Shown here piece after piece: positions 43,038 through 52,516 of a DNA stretch of 64,000 nucleotides (position 1 is the first letter of the stretch; every line of letters starts with the position of its first letter). The translations under genes were made by a program, and so were the position numbers. The DNA lies in NCBI GenBank assembly GCA_900100595.1, contig FMUA01000008.1, positions 1 to 64,000 of the forward strand, read 5' to 3'. The stretch is from Ruminococcaceae bacterium P7. GTDB taxonomy: Bacteria; Bacillota; Clostridia; Oscillospirales; Acutalibacteraceae. Below the pieces are notes generated by a model. The model ran no database searches and was not told the origin of the DNA. It saw only the letters and a list, made by a program, of their open reading frames with translations.

Positions 43038-44224
43038 CGAATCCGAATGGAAGGTTCGGCGTACACGGGGGACAGTACATTCCCGAAACCCTGATGAACG
43101 CCGTGATTGAGCTGGAGGAAGCCTATAACCACTACAAAAACGATCCTGACTTCAACCGCGAGCTGACCGACCTGCTCAACGACTATGCGGGAAGACCGTC
43201 GCGGCTCTATTATGCCGAGAAGATGACAAAGGATCTTGGCGGAGCGAAGATTTATCTCAAGCGCGAGGATCTCAACCACACGGGCGCGCACAAAATCAAC
43301 AACGTTCTCGGTCAGGCGCTGCTGGCCAAGAAGATGGGCAAGACCCGCCTGATTGCCGAGACTGGTGCAGGTCAGCACGGCGTCGCGACTGCGACTGCCG
43401 CTGCTCTGATGGGCATGGAGTGCGTCGTTTTCATGGGCGAGGAGGATACCAAGCGTCAGGCGCTCAACGTCTATAGAATGCGACTGCTCGGCGCCGAGGT
43501 GATTCCCGTGACCTCGGGTACCGCGACTTTGAAGGATGCGGTGAGCGAAGCCATGCGTGAGTGGACGAACCGCATCTCCGACACGCATTACTGTCTCGGT
43601 TCGGTCATGGGACCGCATCCGTTCCCGACAATCGTCCGCGACTTTCAGGCGGTGATTTCCAAGGAAATCAAGGAGCAGATGCTCGAAAAAGAGGGCAGAC
43701 TGCCCGATGCGGTTCTCGCCTGCGTCGGCGGCGGTTCCAACGCTATCGGCAGCTTCTATCACTTCATCGGCGACAAGGACGTGCGCCTGATCGGCTGCGA
43801 GACGGCAGGCAGGGGAATCGACACCTTTGAGACTGCGGCGACCATCTCCACGGGCAAGCTCGGCATCTTCCACGGCATGAAGTCCTACTTCTGTCAGGAT
43901 GAGGACGGTCAGATCGCTCCTGTTTACTCAATTTCCGCGGGTCTCGACTATCCGGGTGTAGGTCCCGAGCACGCACACCTTCACGACATCGGCAGAGCCG
44001 AATATGTCGCAATCACAGACGACGAGGCGGTCAACGCCTTTGAATATCTCTCAAAAACCGAGGGCATCATCCCTGCGATCGAGTCCTCTCACGCGCTGGC
44101 GCACGCGATCAAAATCGCGCCGACTATGGACAAAAATCAGGTGATCGTTATTACTGTCTCTGGCAGGGGCGACAAGGACTGCGCGGCTATCGCGCGCTAC
44201 AGAGGGGAGGATATCCATGAATAA
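43034..44224 (+). CDS. trpB: Tryptophan synthase beta chain
   Basis: A 396-residue PLP enzyme of the standard TrpB1 type: [28 protein letters not shown] with the PLP lysine, [17 protein letters not shown], and the phosphate loop [10 protein letters not shown]. It condenses indole with serine. Overlaps trpA by 8 bp and works with it in an alpha2beta2 complex. Confidence 0.97.
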   Translation: MTNPNGRFGVHGGQYIPETLMNAVIELEEAYNHYKNDPDFNRELTDLLNDYAGRPSRLYYAEKMTKDLGGAKIYLKREDLNHTGAHKINNVLGQALLAKKMGKTRLIAETGAGQHGVATATAAALMGMECVVFMGEEDTKRQALNVYRMRLLGAEVIPVTSGTATLKDAVSEAMREWTNRISDTHYCLGSVMGPHPFPTIVRDFQAVISKEIKEQMLEKEGRLPDAVLACVGGGSNAIGSFYHFIGDKDVRLIGCETAGRGIDTFETAATISTGKLGIFHGMKSYFCQDEDGQIAPVYSISAGLDYPGVGPEHAHLHDIGRAEYVAITDDEAVNAFEYLSKTEGIIPAIESSHALAHAIKIAPTMDKNQVIVITVSGRGDKDCAAIARYRGEDIHE

Positions 44225-44993
44225 GATTCATCAGGCATTCGAGAACGGTAAAGCGTTCATTCCGTTCATTACCTGCGGTGACCCCGATCTGGAAACCACA
44301 GCGGCGGCTGTCCGCGCGGCTGTCGCCAACGGCGCCGATCTGATCGAGCTGGGCATCCCGTTCTCCGATCCGACAGCTGAGGGTCCCGTTATTCAGGGCG
44401 CGAATATCCGTGCGCTCAGGGGCGGCATCAAGACAAAGCATATCTTTGAATTCGTGAGGGAGCTGCGCCGCGACGTTACCGTTCCGTTGGTTTTTATGAC
44501 CTACGCGAACGTCGTCTTTTCCTATGGCGCGGAGAAGTTCATCTCCACCTGCGCGGAAGTCGGTATCGACGGTTTGATTCTCCCCGATATCCCCTTTGAG
44601 GAAAAGGAGGAGTTCCTGCCGATCTGCCGTCAGTATGACGTCGCGCTGATTTCGCTGATCGCGCCGACCTCCGCGAACCGCATCGGCATGATTGCAAAGG
44701 AAGCCGAGGGCTTCATCTATCTGGTGTCGAGTCTCGGCGTAACGGGAGAGAGAAGCGAGATCAAAACCGACCTGCGCTCGATTGTGGAGCTTATCCGCGC
44801 AAACACCGACGTGCCCTGTGCCATCGGCTTCGGCATTTCCACACCCGAGCAGGCAAAGCAGATGGCGTCCATTTCCGACGGCGCTATCGTCGGCTCGGCA
44901 ATCGTCCGCCTGCTCGAGAAGCATGGCAAGGACGCGCCGCAATATATCGGAGAATACGTCAAGTCCATGAAGGACGCAATCAGAGGAGAATAA
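44217..44993 (+). CDS. trpA: Tryptophan synthase alpha chain
   Basis: A 258-residue TIM-barrel: [34 protein letters not shown] (catalytic Glu), [27 protein letters not shown] (catalytic Asp), and the C-terminal [13 protein letters not shown]. It cleaves indole-3-glycerol phosphate. Last of the seven trp enzymes; the DAHP synthase begins 3 bp later. Confidence 0.96.
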   Translation: MNKIHQAFENGKAFIPFITCGDPDLETTAAAVRAAVANGADLIELGIPFSDPTAEGPVIQGANIRALRGGIKTKHIFEFVRELRRDVTVPLVFMTYANVVFSYGAEKFISTCAEVGIDGLILPDIPFEEKEEFLPICRQYDVALISLIAPTSANRIGMIAKEAEGFIYLVSSLGVTGERSEIKTDLRSIVELIRANTDVPCAIGFGISTPEQAKQMASISDGAIVGSAIVRLLEKHGKDAPQYIGEYVKSMKDAIRGE

Positions 44994-44996
44994 CGC

Positions 44997-46004
44997 ATGA
45001 TTATTGTTTTAAAACCATCCACGCCGCCTGAGGAAATCCAGCACTTTACCGACATGCTCTGCACCAACTATGAGGTCAAGGTCAACCGCTGGGACGGCGT
45101 TCATTCTACGGTGCTCGGTCTGATCGGAGACACCCACACCGTTGATATCGAATACATCGACGCGCAGGACATCGTCGAAAGCGTCAAGCGCGTACAGGAG
45201 CCGTACAAAAAGGCGAACCGCAAGTTTCATCCCGAGAACACGGTCATCAAAATCAACGACAATGTCAGCATCGGCGACGGCAGCCTTCACATCATGGCGG
45301 GTCCCTGCTCGGTTGAGAGTGAGGAGCAGATCGTGCAAATCGCTAAAGAAGTCGCCGCTTCGGGCGCGACCTTGCTGCGCGGCGGCGCTTTTAAGCCCAG
45401 AACCTCACCCTATGCGTTCCAGGGGCTGAAATCCGAAGGCCTTGACCTGCTCAAAATTGCTCGCAAGGAAACAGGTCTGCCGATCGTCACCGAAATCATG
45501 CGTACCGAGCACATCGACATGTTTGAGAACGTCGACATTATCCAGGTCGGCGCGCGCAACATGCAGAACTTCGATCTGCTCCGCGAGCTGGGCAAGACGC
45601 GCAAGCCCATTCTTCTCAAAAGAGGTCTTTCCGCGACCATCGAGGAGTGGCTTATGAGCGCCGAGTACATTATGGCGGGCGGTAATGACAACGTCATTCT
45701 CTGTGAGCGCGGCATCCGCACCTATGAGACCTATACCCGCAATACGCTCGACATCGCGGCGATCCCGATTGTCAAGAAACTCTCGCACCTGCCTGTCGTT
45801 GTTGACCCCAGCCACGCTTCCGGCAAGAACTGGCTGGTCGAGCCGCTGGCGATGGCGGCTGTCGCGGCAGGAGCCGATGGTTTGATTATCGAGGTTCACA
45901 ATGATCCTCCTCACGCACTCTCTGACGGCGCCCAGTCGCTTACACCAAAGCAGTTTGACGGGGTTGCAAAGAAAATCTTCGCGCTCAAAAACGCGTTAAA
46001 ATAA
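44997..46004 (+). CDS. aroF: 3-deoxy-7-phosphoheptulonate synthase (DAHP synthase)
   Basis: A 335-residue type I-beta (AroA/KDSA-like) enzyme with an N-terminal ferredoxin-like regulatory domain (about 1-70, [16 protein letters not shown]) and a catalytic barrel: [56 protein letters not shown] and [13 protein letters not shown]. It joins PEP and erythrose-4-phosphate, the first shikimate step. As eighth gene of the transcript it is placed under the tryptophan T-box, coupling shikimate entry to Trp demand. Confidence 0.93.
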   Translation: MIIVLKPSTPPEEIQHFTDMLCTNYEVKVNRWDGVHSTVLGLIGDTHTVDIEYIDAQDIVESVKRVQEPYKKANRKFHPENTVIKINDNVSIGDGSLHIMAGPCSVESEEQIVQIAKEVAASGATLLRGGAFKPRTSPYAFQGLKSEGLDLLKIARKETGLPIVTEIMRTEHIDMFENVDIIQVGARNMQNFDLLRELGKTRKPILLKRGLSATIEEWLMSAEYIMAGGNDNVILCERGIRTYETYTRNTLDIAAIPIVKKLSHLPVVVDPSHASGKNWLVEPLAMAAVAAGADGLIIEVHNDPPHALSDGAQSLTPKQFDGVAKKIFALKNALK

Positions 46005-46026
46005 TTCTAATAGAGAATAAAAGCAA

Positions 46027-46056
46027 GGGATGGCACATCGTGCCATCCTCTTTTTC
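46027..46056 (+). terminator. Terminator of the trp operon
   Basis: A 9-bp stem GGATGGCAC / GTGCCATCC with a 3-base loop, followed by TCTTTTTC. Confidence 0.9.
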
Positions 46057-46079
46057 TGCCGCAATAGCTCTAAATAATC

Positions 46080-46107
46080 TTGACATTATGGGACAATATT
46101 GTATAAT
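46080..46107 (+). promoter_or_regulatory. Promoter of the galactoside operon
   Basis: Perfect TTGACA (46080-46085), 16-bp spacer, perfect TATAAT (46102-46107), 45 bp before the first gene. A second TATAAT-like run overlaps it downstream. Confidence 0.85.
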
Positions 46108-46151
46108 TATATTATAATGTATATATTGTAACAACTGCAAAGGAGGGCATT

Positions 46152-47618
46152 ATGGCTGACAAATCAAAGGTAATCTATGGCAATCCCATCAAGAGCGGAG
46201 CACAGCGCAAGGCGGAAAAAACCAAGCGGAAATATGCGCGCAAATACGGCGACGACAGCAAGCAGAGCTACAGCGTCAAGGTCACCGAGAACGCTTGTCT
46301 CGGCAAGCCGCTGGGCGTATATGATATCCGTGTCGACGAGGGCAGCGGCGGAATGCCGTTTGACCGAGAGAAGGGTCTGATCGTGGGCAACATCCGCATG
46401 GGCTTCGGTCACTACCGCATCTCAATTGCGATGGCGTCCGCTGCACACGCACTCGGCTACGTCCCGTACTGGATGGATTTGAATTCATTTCCGAACACGA
46501 CTTGCACCAAGGTCATCGGCGCACAGAACGACCTCTATTCGCTCGGCTCACGGATTTCTCAGCGGAGCCGCCTGTTCAACAAGGTGATGTGGGAGCCGCT
46601 CAACTATGAGGGCTTCCGTCAGCTCAGCTACAACTCTGCCGATCAGAAAAACGCCGAGCTGATGGCGACGGTGTTCCGCAATATTCCCAAGGATATTCCC
46701 GTTATCGGCACTCATGTCTGGCCGGCGCAGGCGGCGGTTCACGCGGGCATGAAGTATGTTGTCAACGCGATTCCGGACAACTGGCCGATGGCGCTTCACC
46801 TCGCCGAGGGCAGTATCCACACCATTCAAACGCACCAGTCGTATTTGGGCTACCGTATCCTCAACGGAATGCAGAAGGGTGACGTGCTCAAACCGATGCC
46901 GCCCGAGAGCCTCGTCTACACAGGACACTACGTCGATCACGAGCTGGTAGCAAACCTCGAGGACGACTGCAGCCGCCGTATGGAGCGAAAAAAGAAAAAC
47001 AAGCCGATGCGTTTTCTGCTGACAATCGGCGGCGCAGGAGCGCAGAGAGAGCTGTTCGCGGCGGTAATCCGTCATCTGATTCCGATGATCCGCCGCAGAA
47101 AGGCGGCGCTCTATATCAATGTCGGCGACTACAAAAAGGTCTGGGACGAGCTGTGCATGGAGATCAAAGGATTGCAGGACATGGCTAAGACACATTTCAA
47201 TGACTGGGAGAAAACCGAGTCGTTTGCAAACAGCGCGATTGACGGCGATGTGTACGGCATCCACGCGTTCTGGCACGAGAATATCTTTGAAGCGGTCTAC
47301 TGCACCAATCTTCTGATGCGTTCCTGCGACGTGCTTGTGACAAAGCCCAGTGAGCTTGCGTTTTATCCGATTCCGAAGCTCTTTCTCAAGCGCATCGGCG
47401 GTCACGAAAAATGGGGCGCGATTCATTCCGCCGAGATGGGCGACGGCACTCTCGAGTGCACGGACGTTCCGCACACTCTGCAGATGCTCGATATGTTCCT
47501 GAATGAATCCGAGCTGTTTGTGCAGATGTGTCAGCAGATACTCGTCAACAAATCTGTCGGACTTTACGACGGCGCCTACAAGGCGGTAGAGCTTGCGATG
47601 CGGCAAAAACAAAAGTAA
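46152..47618 (+). CDS. GT-B-like glycosyltransferase homolog
   Basis: A 488-residue soluble protein that resembles the MurG/MGDG-synthase type: GLIVGNIRMGFGHYRISIAMA (about 76-96) like the family's N-terminal glycine loop, a GTHVWPAQAAVHAG block, RFLLTIGGAGAQRELF (about 285-300) like the nucleotide-sugar domain, and VTKPSELAFYP near the donor site. The N-terminus is basic (about 1-45). It is the first gene of an operon for galactoside uptake and breakdown. It could transfer galactose, or use UDP-galactose made by the pathway, but acceptor and activity are unknown. Confidence 0.65.
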   Translation: MADKSKVIYGNPIKSGAQRKAEKTKRKYARKYGDDSKQSYSVKVTENACLGKPLGVYDIRVDEGSGGMPFDREKGLIVGNIRMGFGHYRISIAMASAAHALGYVPYWMDLNSFPNTTCTKVIGAQNDLYSLGSRISQRSRLFNKVMWEPLNYEGFRQLSYNSADQKNAELMATVFRNIPKDIPVIGTHVWPAQAAVHAGMKYVVNAIPDNWPMALHLAEGSIHTIQTHQSYLGYRILNGMQKGDVLKPMPPESLVYTGHYVDHELVANLEDDCSRRMERKKKNKPMRFLLTIGGAGAQRELFAAVIRHLIPMIRRRKAALYINVGDYKKVWDELCMEIKGLQDMAKTHFNDWEKTESFANSAIDGDVYGIHAFWHENIFEAVYCTNLLMRSCDVLVTKPSELAFYPIPKLFLKRIGGHEKWGAIHSAEMGDGTLECTDVPHTLQMLDMFLNESELFVQMCQQILVNKSVGLYDGAYKAVELAMRQKQK

Positions 47619-47630
47619 GGGGAGGTTCGT

Positions 47631-49028
47631 ATGAAACGGTTAACCAAAAGACAAATGAGGATATTCGCAGTCGGTCAGCTTGGATGGTCGACGCTCAGCG
47701 GCATCATCAGCGCGTGGTTCGTCACCTTTTATCTGCCGACGCAGAACGACATTATGAGCGGCGCGATGCAGTTTATTCCGCCGGGACTGGTGATTGGCGG
47801 CTTTCTGACCGTCCTCGGTTTGATTACTGCGGTTTCGCGTGTGTTCGACGCAGTGACCGATCCGCTGATAGCGTCCCTCTCTGACCGCAGCAAGAATAAC
47901 CGCGGCAGACGGATTCCCTTTATGCAATACGCGGCGGTTCCGCTGTCCGTCGTCACGGTGCTGCTCTTCTGTGCGCCCGTCGAGGAGATCAGCTCATGGA
48001 ATATCGCATGGATATCGGTGTTCATTGTGCTGTTTTACCTGTTTATGACGATGTATTGCACACCCTATAACGCTCTTATTTCCGAGTTCGGAAAGACGCA
48101 GGACGACCGCATGTACATCTCCACCGCGATTTCGCTGACCTTCTTTGCGGGTACGATGCTTGCTTACGCACCGTTTGTGTTCGCGGGCATGCTGCGCGGA
48201 AACGTCGGCTTTGCGTGGAGCTACCGCATCTGCTTTATTATTCTTGCCGTTTTAGCGTGTGTCTGTATGCTGATTCCCACCTTCTTCCTGAAGGAAAAGA
48301 ACTTTGTTGAGACAAAGCCCTCCAATGCGAATATGTTCAAGTCGCTCGGCGCGACATTTAAGAACGGCAGCTTTCGCACCTTTGTCTTTTCCGATATTAT
48401 GTACTGGGTCGGTCTGACTCTGTTCCAGACGGGACTTCCGTTCTTCGTCAAGGTTTCGATGAAGCTTGACGAGTCGTTTACGATGATTTTCCTCGGCGGT
48501 ATGACCGTACTCTCTGCCGCGTTCTATCCGATCGTCCCAAAGCTTGTCAAGAAATTCGGCAAGAAAAAGCTCGTTATCACAGGCTTTCTCGGCTTAGCGC
48601 TCGCGTATGTCGTCGCGGGACTGATCGGCGTTATCGGTACCGACCTCATTCCCGGCATCGTCTACGGTGTGCTCATTTGTGTGATTGCCGCTTTTCCGAT
48701 GGCGCTGCTGGGTATCATTCCGCAGTCGATTGTCGCCGACGTCGCCGAGGCGGACGGCTATGAAACAGGAGAGAACCGCGAGGGAATGTTCTTTGCGGCA
48801 CGTACCTTCGCGATGAAGTTCGGTCAGTCGCTTGCGATGCTGGTCTTTACCTCTCTCGCGATAATCGGCACGACGCAGAACACGGACAGCAATGATATCA
48901 CCGCTTCCGTTACGGGCATGACCATTGTCGGCTTTGTTGCGGTCGCATTCTGCTCGCTCGGTGCGTTAATCCTCAAATTCTACAACGAGAAAAAGGTGAT
49001 GTCGACCATCGGAAAGAAGCACAGGTGA
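47631..49028 (+). CDS. GPH-family sugar:cation symporter
   Basis: A 465-residue, 12-TM transporter of the glycoside-pentoside-hexuronide (MelB-like) family: AVSRVFDAVTDPLIASLSDRSKNNRGRR in the first half is its signature. A mid-protein loop (ETKPSNANMFKSL) and GIIPQSIVADVAEADGYETGENREGMFFAART in the second half are also typical. Next to an alpha-galactosidase it probably imports melibiose, raffinose-type sugars or galactosides with sodium or protons. It starts 12 bp after the GT-like gene. Confidence 0.88.
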   Translation: MKRLTKRQMRIFAVGQLGWSTLSGIISAWFVTFYLPTQNDIMSGAMQFIPPGLVIGGFLTVLGLITAVSRVFDAVTDPLIASLSDRSKNNRGRRIPFMQYAAVPLSVVTVLLFCAPVEEISSWNIAWISVFIVLFYLFMTMYCTPYNALISEFGKTQDDRMYISTAISLTFFAGTMLAYAPFVFAGMLRGNVGFAWSYRICFIILAVLACVCMLIPTFFLKEKNFVETKPSNANMFKSLGATFKNGSFRTFVFSDIMYWVGLTLFQTGLPFFVKVSMKLDESFTMIFLGGMTVLSAAFYPIVPKLVKKFGKKKLVITGFLGLALAYVVAGLIGVIGTDLIPGIVYGVLICVIAAFPMALLGIIPQSIVADVAEADGYETGENREGMFFAARTFAMKFGQSLAMLVFTSLAIIGTTQNTDSNDITASVTGMTIVGFVAVAFCSLGALILKFYNEKKVMSTIGKKHR

Positions 49029-49032
49029 TGAA

Positions 49033-51396
49033 ATGATTCAAAAACTGAAAGGCGATTTTCCGACCTTTGTGCTCGATACCGCCCGCACAACTTATGTTTT
49101 TGCGGTCACGCCCTCGGGACACCTCGAGCACCTCTATTACGGCGGGAGGATTGCGTTGAGCAATGCGGCGGACTGCGATGTTTTCCGCGAAAAGCGCGAG
49201 TTTGAGACAGGAAACAGCATCGCCTATTCCAAGGAGCACCCGACGGTGCTGCTTGAGGATATGTGTCTTGAGTTCTCTGCTGCGGGTCACGGCGATGTGA
49301 GAGAGCCTTTTCTCTCGCTTGTCCGCGCGGACGGAAGCCGCAGCTGCGACTTTCTCTATGCGGATGCAGTCATTGACAGTAAGAATTCCGATTTTCTTAC
49401 GCTGCCGTCGTCATACGCAGAGAATGGAAAAGCGGAGCATCTGTGCGTCAGCCTGACAGACGGGGAATTGATGCTGGAGCTGCATTATCGCGTCTATCCC
49501 GAATGCGACGCGATAACCAGAAGCGCGCGTCTGCGCAATCAGGGAAAGGAAACTGTCGTACTCGAACGGATGCTGAGTACGCAGATCGACATTCCGTTCA
49601 GCGGCGTGTGTGTGACCTCCTTCCACGGCGCGTGGGCGCGTGAGATGAACAAGAGTACACTTGCGCTTGACGCGGGAAAATACGTGATTGAAAGCAGAAC
49701 GGGCTGTTCCTCCAATCGCGCAAATCCGTTTTTTATGGTACATGAGCCGTCAGCGACCGAGAGTCATGGCAGCGTCTATGGCTTCAACCTGATATACAGC
49801 GGCAGTCACTATGCTGCCGCCGAGGTCAACGCCTACGGCAAAACGCGCATCGTCAGTGGTATTCAGCCCGAGGGATTTCGTTTTCTCTTGCGTGAGGGCG
49901 AGTGTTTTGAAACGCCCGAGGCGGTAATGACATACTCATCAAAGGGCTTTGCGGGTCAGAGCGTCAATATGCATCGCTTTGTCCGATCGCATATCGTCCG
50001 CGGCTATTGGAAACGCAGGGTGCGTCCCGTGCTGCTCAACAGCTGGGAAGCGTGCTATTTCAAGGTCAATGAAACTAATATGACGTCGCTTGCACGGGCA
50101 GGCAAGAAGCTCGGCGCGGAGCTGTTTGTCATGGATGACGGATGGTTCGGCGAGCGCAACGATGATTCTCATTCGCTTGGTGACTGGGAGCCTAACAAAG
50201 AAAAATTCCCCAACGGAATCAAGCTGCTTGCGGAGAAAATCAACGATACGGGAATGCTCTTCGGCATTTGGATCGAGCCTGAGATGATCAATGTCGAGAG
50301 TGATCTTTACCGCAGACACCCGGACTGGGCTATGAGCATCAGGGGCAGGCTGCACTCCGAGGGCAGGAACCAGCGTGTGCTGGATCTGGCGAATCCTGCC
50401 GTGCAGAAATATTTAATCAAGAAAATAAGCGAAGTTTTTTCATCCGCGAACATCCGCTATGTCAAGTGGGACATGAACCGTGTTTTTTCGGATGTTTTTT
50501 CGCTGTATCTTCCCGCGGAGCAGCAGGGAGAGGTCGCGCACCGCTATATCTGCGGACTCTACCGCGTGATGGGTGCGCTGACCGATCGTTTTCCGAAGAT
50601 TCTCTTTGAGGGCTGCGCCTCGGGAGGAAACCGGTTTGATTTGGGGATGCTCTGCTATTTTCCGCAGATTTGGGCAAGCGACAATACCGACGCGATCTGC
50701 CGCGCGACGATTCAGGAGGGCTACAGTTACGGCTATCCGCAGTCCTGCGTCGGGGCTCATGTCAGTGCGGTACCGAATCACCAGACCCTGCGAAAGACTC
50801 CCATGGAAACGCGTTTCGCAGTGGCGGCGTTCGGCGTGCTGGGCTATGAATGCGATATGCGCGATATTGATGCGGCAAAAAGGGAAAGGATTTACGGGCA
50901 TATTTCAATATATAAAAAGTGGCGCGACGTTCTGCAGTTCGGTCAGTTCTACCGTGTTCTTTCGGGGAATATCCACGAGTGGATGTGCGTATCAGGGGAC
51001 AAGACCCGTGCGGTCGGGCTTTTGCTGCAGGAGCTGACAAAACCGAATATGCAGTCGCAGCGGTTTGTAGCAGCGGGACTTGATCCGAAGAAGCGGTATC
51101 GTTTTTACAATATTTCCGAGCGCGTCAATATCAAGCAGTTTGGCAGCCTGGTCAATACCGTGACGCCGATTCACGTCAGGCAGGATTCACTTGTCCATAA
51201 CGTCATTGCAAGGGCGGTCAGAATGAACGGTGAAAACGAGGACGTTACGGCTTCGGGAGAGATTCTCATGCGCACGGGCGTCGCGCTCCGTCCTGCCTAC
51301 GCGGGCACAGGCTTCAATGAGAATGTCAGGATTTTTCCCGACTTCGCGGCGCGCCTGTATTTTTTCGAGGAAGTGAAGCATGAAGAAATTATTTGA
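49033..51396 (+). CDS. GH36 alpha-galactosidase
   Basis: A 787-residue enzyme, the usual length for family GH36. N-terminal beta-sandwich (about 1-330), a TIM-barrel with LFVMDDGWFGERNDD, nucleophile region YVKWDMNR, FEGCASGGNRFDLGML, and acid/base region WASDNTDAICR, then a C-terminal beta domain. It has no signal peptide, so it acts in the cytoplasm on imported oligosaccharides, releasing galactose for the kinase that follows. Overlaps galK by 17 bp. Confidence 0.93.
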   Translation: MIQKLKGDFPTFVLDTARTTYVFAVTPSGHLEHLYYGGRIALSNAADCDVFREKREFETGNSIAYSKEHPTVLLEDMCLEFSAAGHGDVREPFLSLVRADGSRSCDFLYADAVIDSKNSDFLTLPSSYAENGKAEHLCVSLTDGELMLELHYRVYPECDAITRSARLRNQGKETVVLERMLSTQIDIPFSGVCVTSFHGAWAREMNKSTLALDAGKYVIESRTGCSSNRANPFFMVHEPSATESHGSVYGFNLIYSGSHYAAAEVNAYGKTRIVSGIQPEGFRFLLREGECFETPEAVMTYSSKGFAGQSVNMHRFVRSHIVRGYWKRRVRPVLLNSWEACYFKVNETNMTSLARAGKKLGAELFVMDDGWFGERNDDSHSLGDWEPNKEKFPNGIKLLAEKINDTGMLFGIWIEPEMINVESDLYRRHPDWAMSIRGRLHSEGRNQRVLDLANPAVQKYLIKKISEVFSSANIRYVKWDMNRVFSDVFSLYLPAEQQGEVAHRYICGLYRVMGALTDRFPKILFEGCASGGNRFDLGMLCYFPQIWASDNTDAICRATIQEGYSYGYPQSCVGAHVSAVPNHQTLRKTPMETRFAVAAFGVLGYECDMRDIDAAKRERIYGHISIYKKWRDVLQFGQFYRVLSGNIHEWMCVSGDKTRAVGLLLQELTKPNMQSQRFVAAGLDPKKRYRFYNISERVNIKQFGSLVNTVTPIHVRQDSLVHNVIARAVRMNGENEDVTASGEILMRTGVALRPAYAGTGFNENVRIFPDFAARLYFFEEVKHEEII

Positions 51397-52516
51397 AAGG
51401 CGCTTTCACAGAGTGCCGGAGGTCATATGCTTCGCACCCGGCCGCGTCAATCTGATCGGTGAGCACACCGACTACAACGGCGGTTATGTGTTCCCGTGCG
51501 CGATTCATCTCGGCATCCGCTGCGCCGCAGCAAAACGGACGGACAGGGAGCTGCACTTCTATTCCGAGAACTGTCGTGAGGTTGGAGAAAGAGCATATTC
51601 TCTTGACGCGCTCAGCAATCAGGGATTATGGTCGGATTATCCCGCAGGCGTTGTCCGCGCGTTTGAAGCGTTCGGCTATTCCTTGCGGCAGGGCGCGGAT
51701 TTTGTATTTTTCGGTGATTTGCCCGAAGGCGCCGGACTTTCCTCATCCGCAGCCTTGGAGGTCGCAACGGGTGTTGCGTTGCGGGAGTTATTTGAAATTC
51801 CCGTCACACAGCAGGAAATTGCGATTCTCGGACAATTTGCGGAAAACCGCTTTATCGGCGTGAACTGCGGCATCATGGATCAGTTCGCAAGCGCGATGGG
51901 AAAGAGCGGAAACGCGGTTCTGCTCAACGCGAATACGCTATCCTTTCAATACGCACCGCTTTGGAACGCGGCTTTGGTGATCGTTAACAGCGGCGTGCGG
52001 CATTCGCTCGCATCCTCCGCCTATAACGACCGCCGGCGCGAGTGTGAAACAGCGTGCAAGGAGTTGGGTACGCCGGCGCTCTGCACACTGACGACAGCGG
52101 AATTCGAGGAGAGAAAGCACCTGATTACGGATGATATTTGCCGCAGACGTGCGAGGCATGCGGTGTATGAAAACATACGTGTGCTTGAAGCGGTAACGCG
52201 ATTGAAAGCAGGTGATCTGAGCGGCTTTGGTCAGCTGATGAACGCTTCGCACGCGTCTCTTCGCGATGACTATGCGGTTTCCTGCGAGGAGCTTGATTTC
52301 CTTGCGGAGACCGCGCAAAAGCTGGACGGCGTTTACGGAGCGCGGATGACGGGCGGCGGCTTCGGCGGCTGCACGGTCAATCTGATTGCGCAAAGCGCGG
52401 TTGAGAATTTTGTCAAGTCGATACAGACCGCATATCAAAGCCGCTTCGGGGTCATACCCGCGATATATCCCGTCACAATATGCGACGGTGCAGGAGTGAA
52501 GCATGATGATATTTAA
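51380..52516 (+). CDS. galK: Galactokinase
   Basis: A 378-residue GHMP kinase. Galactokinase signature GRVNLIGEHTDYNGGYVFP (about 23-41), ATP loop GAGLSSSAALEVATG, NCGIMDQFASAMGK with the catalytic Asp, and GARMTGGGFGGCTVNLI at the C-terminus. It phosphorylates galactose at C1. Overlaps galT by 14 bp. Confidence 0.96.
   Translation: MKKLFERRFHRVPEVICFAPGRVNLIGEHTDYNGGYVFPCAIHLGIRCAAAKRTDRELHFYSENCREVGERAYSLDALSNQGLWSDYPAGVVRAFEAFGYSLRQGADFVFFGDLPEGAGLSSSAALEVATGVALRELFEIPVTQQEIAILGQFAENRFIGVNCGIMDQFASAMGKSGNAVLLNANTLSFQYAPLWNAALVIVNSGVRHSLASSAYNDRRRECETACKELGTPALCTLTTAEFEERKHLITDDICRRRARHAVYENIRVLEAVTRLKAGDLSGFGQLMNASHASLRDDYAVSCEELDFLAETAQKLDGVYGARMTGGGFGGCTVNLIAQSAVENFVKSIQTAYQSRFGVIPAIYPVTICDGAGVKHDDI

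Noticed and set aside
46548..47612. Minus-strand open frame of 354 codons
   Set aside because: Antisense to the GT-B-like gene, which has promoter, ribosome site and family motifs.
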